Source of the DNA: Gordonia rubripertincta
GTDB taxonomy: Bacteria > Actinomycetota > Actinomycetes > Mycobacteriales > Mycobacteriaceae
Length of the DNA stretch: 64,000 nt
Direction of reading: 5' to 3'
NCBI RefSeq assembly: GCF_038024875.1
Contig: NZ_CP136136.1
Coordinates: forward strand, 124,001-188,000
The position numbers and the translations under genes are program-made. Each line of letters begins with the position of its first letter. The first letter of the stretch is position 1. The notes beneath the pieces were generated by a model. The model was not told the origin of the DNA. It made no database searches and saw nothing but the letters and a program-made list of their open reading frames with translations. This document shows positions 59,901 to 64,000 of this stretch, piece after piece.

Positions 59901-62900
59901 CGAGAAGTCCGCGAAATCGGCGGGCTGCTCGGAGTGCTCGATCATCCAGGAGGCGACCGGCGGAAGTGGCATGTCACCGGCCCCACCGCCCGGCAGCTCC
60001 GCGATCAGCTCGACCGGACCGCCCGAGGCCGCTGCGGCAGCCGCCATCGCGCGAATCGTCTTCAGCTCGAAGATCTCTCGGGGCGACAGGTGGATACCGG
60101 CCGCCTTTGCCGCGGACGACAGCTGGATCGACATGATCGAGTCGCCGCCGAGGGCGAAGAACGACTCGGTGACGCTGATCCGCTCGTCGCCCAGCAGGCC
60201 GCCGACGATCCGAGCGAGGTTCTCTTCGGCGGGGTTCGCCGGTGCGACGTACTCGGCCGGTTCGGGGGCATGCGGTTCGGGCAGCGCGGTGCGATCGAGC
60301 TTGCCCGCCGGGGTCAGCGGGATCTCGTCGATGGCGATCGCCTGGCTGGGCACCATGTGCGCCGCCAGGTGCTGGGCCGCCTCGTCGAGGACCGCGGTGC
60401 TGTCGATGGTCGCGCCGGGCTTGGCGACCAGGTAGGCCACGACCTCGGTGTGCTTGCGTCCGCCGCGAGTCGACTCGACGCCGACCACGACCGACTGCGC
60501 GACACCCGGCTGGGCGTCGAGCACGGCTTCGATCTCGCCGAGTTCCACACGCTGACCGTTGATCTTGACCTGATGGTCGGCGCGGCCGGCGAATTCGAGA
60601 TTGCCGCCCTTTGCCACCCGCACCAGGTCGCCGGTCGCGTACATCCGCGCGCCCGGCTCACCGAACGGATCGGCGACGAAGCTGGTCGCTGTCTGGCCGG
60701 GACGACCGAGGTAACCGCGTGCCAGGCCCTCGGTGGACAGATACAGTTCGCCCACCACGCCCTGCGGCACCTCGTGCAACCGTCCGTCGAGGACGCGAAC
60801 GGAGAAGCCGTCGACCGGCTTTCCGATCGTCACCGGCTTACCGGCAGTGAGACGCGACCGGGTCGCCCACACTGTTGCCTCGGTGGGCCCGTAGCAGTTG
60901 AAGATGCGGCGGCCGCGCTCCGACCAACGCTCGACCAGCTCCGGCGGACACGCCTCGCCACCGGTTGCCAGGTTCCGCACGTACTGGGCACGTTCCGGAT
61001 CAACCGTCGCCAGCACCGACGGCGTGATGATCATGTCGGTGACCTCGTCGCGCTCCAGCACCGTCGCCAGCGCGTCGCCGGCGAAATCGGCCTGGGGCGC
61101 GATCACCAGGGTGTGTCCGGCGGGGATGGCCCAGGCCATCTCGAACATCGACGCGTCGAAGCTCGGCGATGCGACGTGCAGGATCCGGGTGTCGGGCTCG
61201 TCTTCCGGTGTGCCCGTGGTGATCTTGGCGAGCGAGTTGACGAAGTCGACGATGCCGGTGTGCGAGACGCCGACGGCCTTCGGACGACCGGTCGAACCCG
61301 ATGTGTAGATCAGGTACGCCAGGTTGGTCAGCCGCACCGATCCGTTGCGCTCGGAATCGTCGATATCGTCACCGGATTCGGCCTCGGACTCGAGATCTGC
61401 GAGATCGACCCATTCGCAGGGCGATTCGCCCAGACGTGCACGGGTGCCCGCATCGGTGATGCCGACGGTCGCGCCCGAGTCGTCGAGCATGTAGGCGATG
61501 CGGTCGGCCGGGTATGCCGGGTCGACGGGCACATAGGCCGCGCCGCTCTTGATGACGCCCCACGTCGCAAGGACAGAGCCGATGGACCGCTCCATGCCGA
61601 CCGCGACGACGTCCTCGGGCGAGACCCCGCGGGCGAGCAACGCTCGCGCGATCGCGTTGGTACGCGTCTCGAACTCGTCGTAGTCGAGCTCGGTGCCGTC
61701 GCAGATGAGCGCCGGGTGGTCGGGGTCGAGGTCGCGCTGGGCGAGGACGTCGATGAGTGTCCCTGCCTCGACCTCGCCGCCGCGGCCGACCATCGCGCCG
61801 GGCGTGCGAACCGCCACCGCCGCAGCAGGTGCCGGCTCCACGCGTTCGGCACCGACGATGTCGATGTCGCCGACCGCGATGTCCTGGTTCTCGACGACAG
61901 CGGTCAACACACGCCGGTACACCTCGGCGAACCGTTCCACGGTGGACTCGTCGAAGAGATCGGTGGCGTAGATGAAGTCCGCGGCCATCGGAGCGCCATC
62001 ACCGCGTGCGCGGATCGCGACCGTCAGGTCGAACTTGGCGTCCGCGGTGGCGGGGCCGACCGGCGCGACCTCGATATCCGCGGCCTCGAGTCCGGCGGTC
62101 TCTTCCCCTGCCGCTTCGGTGTAGGTGAACGCGATCTGGGCCAGAGGCTGGTACGACGACGAGCGTTCGGGTGCCAGTGTCTCGATCAGATCGTCGAACT
62201 GGACCTGATCGTTGGCGAAGGCATCCAGCACCGCTGTGCGCACACTGCCGAGCAGGTCGCCGACGCTGTGCCCGGGATCGACCTGCGTGCGCAGCAGCAG
62301 CGTGTTGACGAACATGCCGATGAGGTTCTCGAGCGCGGCGTCGTTGCGGCCCGCGATCGGGGTCGCGATCACGACGTCGGTGGTGGAGGCGAGTCGGGCG
62401 ACGGTCGCCGCGAAGGCCGCCTCGGTGACCATGAACGCCGTCATGGTGTTGCTACGGGCCAGCGCGTCGACGCCGTCCGCGACGGTGTCGTCGAACTCGA
62501 CCGTGACCGTCGCACCCGAGGTGCTCAGCACGGCCGGGCGTGGACGATCCATCGGCAGGTCGGTCACCGTGGGCAGTCCGGCGAGAGCACGGCACCAATG
62601 CGCGAGCTGTCCGCCGAGGACGCTCGACTCGTCCGCTGCGTCGCCGAGGACGGTCTGCTGCCAGAGGGCGTAGTCGGCGTATTGGACGTCGAGGACCGGC
62701 AGGCCGGCGTCGCTGCCCTCGGCCCGTGCCGCGTAGGCGGTCATCAGATCGCGGGCGAGGACGGGGATGGACTGGCCGTCCATCGCGATGTGATGCGCCG
62801 TGATCGCGACGTGCAGACCGGCCTCGTCGCGGTGGAAACGGCCGCGGATCGGCAGCTGTGAGCTGACGTCGAATCCCTCTGTGGTCGAACGGATCAGGGA

Positions 62901-64000
62901 ATCGATCGAGTCGGCCTCGTGCCAGTCGAGCCGCTCCCGGGCCGCAGCGACGGGCAGGACTTCCTGCACCGGTGCGGCACCGACAGACGGGTAGACGGTG
63001 CGCAGTACCTCGTGGCGTGCGACGACGTCGCCGACCGAGTCGTACAGCAAGGTGTCGTCGACGTTCCCGGTCAACGTGAGGGCGACCGGGATGTTGTAGG
63101 CACCGGATCCGGTGTCGAACTGGTTGAGGAACCACATCCGACGCTGAGCCCGCGAGAGGGGCAGGCTTTCGGGGCGCGGTTCCACGCGGGTGACCGGCGG
63201 CAACGCCGCAGCACGATCGGCCACCGCGGCAACCAACTCCCGCACCGACGGCGCATCGAACACATCACGAATACCGACCTGCACACCCAACGCATCCGAC
63301 ACCCGCGCCACCAAACGCATCGCCGACAACGAGTTACCCCCGAGGTCGAAGAACGACTCGGTCACCGAAACACGCTCAACATCAAGCAAAGTCGCAAACA
63401 CCGCCGCAACCCGCTCCTCAGCATCCGAAGCCGGAGCCACATACTCCACAGCCTCGAACACCGGCGCAGGCAACGCCTTACGATCCACCTTGCCCGACGA
63501 GGTCAACGGCATCACATCCAACCGCACCCACACCGACGGACGCATATACCCCGGCAACACCGACGCCACCGACCCAGCAACCACATCCACATCAACATCA
63601 GCCGGCGCCACATACCCCACCAACTGCTGCCCACCAGCAGACTCGGCCACCACCGCCGCCGCATGCACCACACCCGGCGCCGCCGCCACCGCAGCCTCGA
63701 CCTCACCCCAACTCCAACCGCTGACCACGCAACTTCACCTGGAAATCGGTACGCCCCAAATACTCCAACTCACCCGAAACATTCCACCGCACCAAATCCC
63801 CAGTCCGATACAACCGCTCCCCCGGCCCACCGAACGGATCCGCAACAAAACGCTCCGCAGTCAGATCCGGCCGCGCCGCATACCCCCGCGCCACCTGCAC
63901 ACCACCGAGATACAACTCACCCGGAACACCCACCGGAACCCGCGCCAACCGCGAATCCAACACCCGCGTCACCGTATTGGGCACCGGCGAACCAATCGGC
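53958..64000 (-). CDS. Nonribosomal peptide synthetase with epimerization domain (5' part outside the window, one frameshift)
   Basis: Visible order from the window end: partial A (64000-63470; RTGDLVRW, LGRTDFQVKLRGQRLELG), T 63460-63200 (GGNSLSA), C 63190-61850 (HHIAMDG), A 61780-60240 (YTSGSTGRPKA), T 60250-60020 (GGDSIMS, the form that precedes E domains), E 59990-58620 (IHHLGVDAVSWP, then STEGHGRDE, VGWFTSITPL, LYNFFGG), C 58560-57230 (PLTPLQQGLFF and NHHLLIDG, the type that accepts a D-residue donor), A 57180-55660, T 55660-55430 (GGDSLSA), C 55390-54010 (HHLVGDG), ending GNVR*. The gene ends after a C domain and its A partner is in the next gene. One extra C at 63706-63709 breaks the frame. 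Codes by eye: DAFIAGCVWK (epimerized residue) and DALFAGLIGK. Codon use changes at about 63200. Confidence 0.88.
63200..64000 (-). other. NRPS segment with codon use unlike the rest of the gene
   Basis: From the window end to about 63200 the coding strand uses GTG, TTG, GGT/GGG, GAT and CGT heavily. For example, the T-domain to A-domain part reads GTG-GTG-CAT-GCG and GAT-GTG-GAT-GTG. From about 63190 onward it switches to GTC, CTC/CTG, GGC, GAC and CGC like every other gene here. The switch coincides with the T/C linker (LPPVTRVEPRPE). Confidence 0.7.

Overview
The window looks like chromosomal DNA from a high-G+C actinomycete of the order Mycobacteriales, most probably Gordonia or a close relative. 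The evidence is the C/G-ending codon use, a mycobacterial-type secreted Ig/propeller surface protein, an MbtH protein with DrrAB-type exporter, and the ribosomal-protein gene order. No rRNA, tRNA or CRISPR array was seen.

1-30 kb is a broken-up ribosomal-protein superoperon on the minus strand. In transcription order it runs rplN-rplX-rplE-rpsN (30178-28723), then about 10.6 kb of unrelated genes, then rpsH-rplF-rplR-rpsE-rpmD-rplO (18079-15403), a strong hairpin, secY-adk-map (15200-12504), a second block of unrelated genes (about 12.3-2.9 kb), and infA-rpmJ-rpsM-rpsK-rpsD-rpoA (2601-1, with rpoA running off the window). The first inserted block (18.3-28.7 kb) holds an EthD-like protein, a DUF4262 protein, a tiny membrane protein, a TerD-AIM24 fusion, an orphan ParA with a small partner, a SRPBCC protein, a large frameshifted secreted protein and an IS30-family element. 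The second (2.9-12.3 kb) holds a holin-like membrane protein, a SIMPL lipoprotein, a secreted protein, dtd, fdhD, an aldo/keto reductase and a possible lipid-aminoacylation group: a catalytic-only alanyl-tRNA synthetase paralogue facing a rhomboid-like/DUF2156 aminoacyl-lipid synthase that is translationally coupled to a membrane esterase.

30-64 kb is nonribosomal peptide biosynthesis. On the plus strand one 4597-residue NRPS (C-A-T, four modules, final thioesterase) is followed without gaps by an mbtH gene and a DrrA/DrrB-type ABC exporter. This is a complete make-and-export unit whose first adenylation domain reads as serine-specific. On the minus strand two further NRPS genes run from the window end toward 47 kb. 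They are joined by an ATGA overlap that splits one module between its C and A domains. The upstream gene contains an epimerization domain. The downstream gene stops abruptly inside its third A domain at about 47.05 kb, where it abuts the 5' part of an ECF sigma-factor gene on the opposite strand. That junction is either a real rearrangement or an assembly chimera.

Three long genes carry an apparent one-base insertion in the same local context (CACCCCA or its complement), so sequencing or assembly indels are likely. In the last 800 bases the codon use of the NRPS gene changes sharply at a module boundary, which suggests mosaic NRPS evolution.
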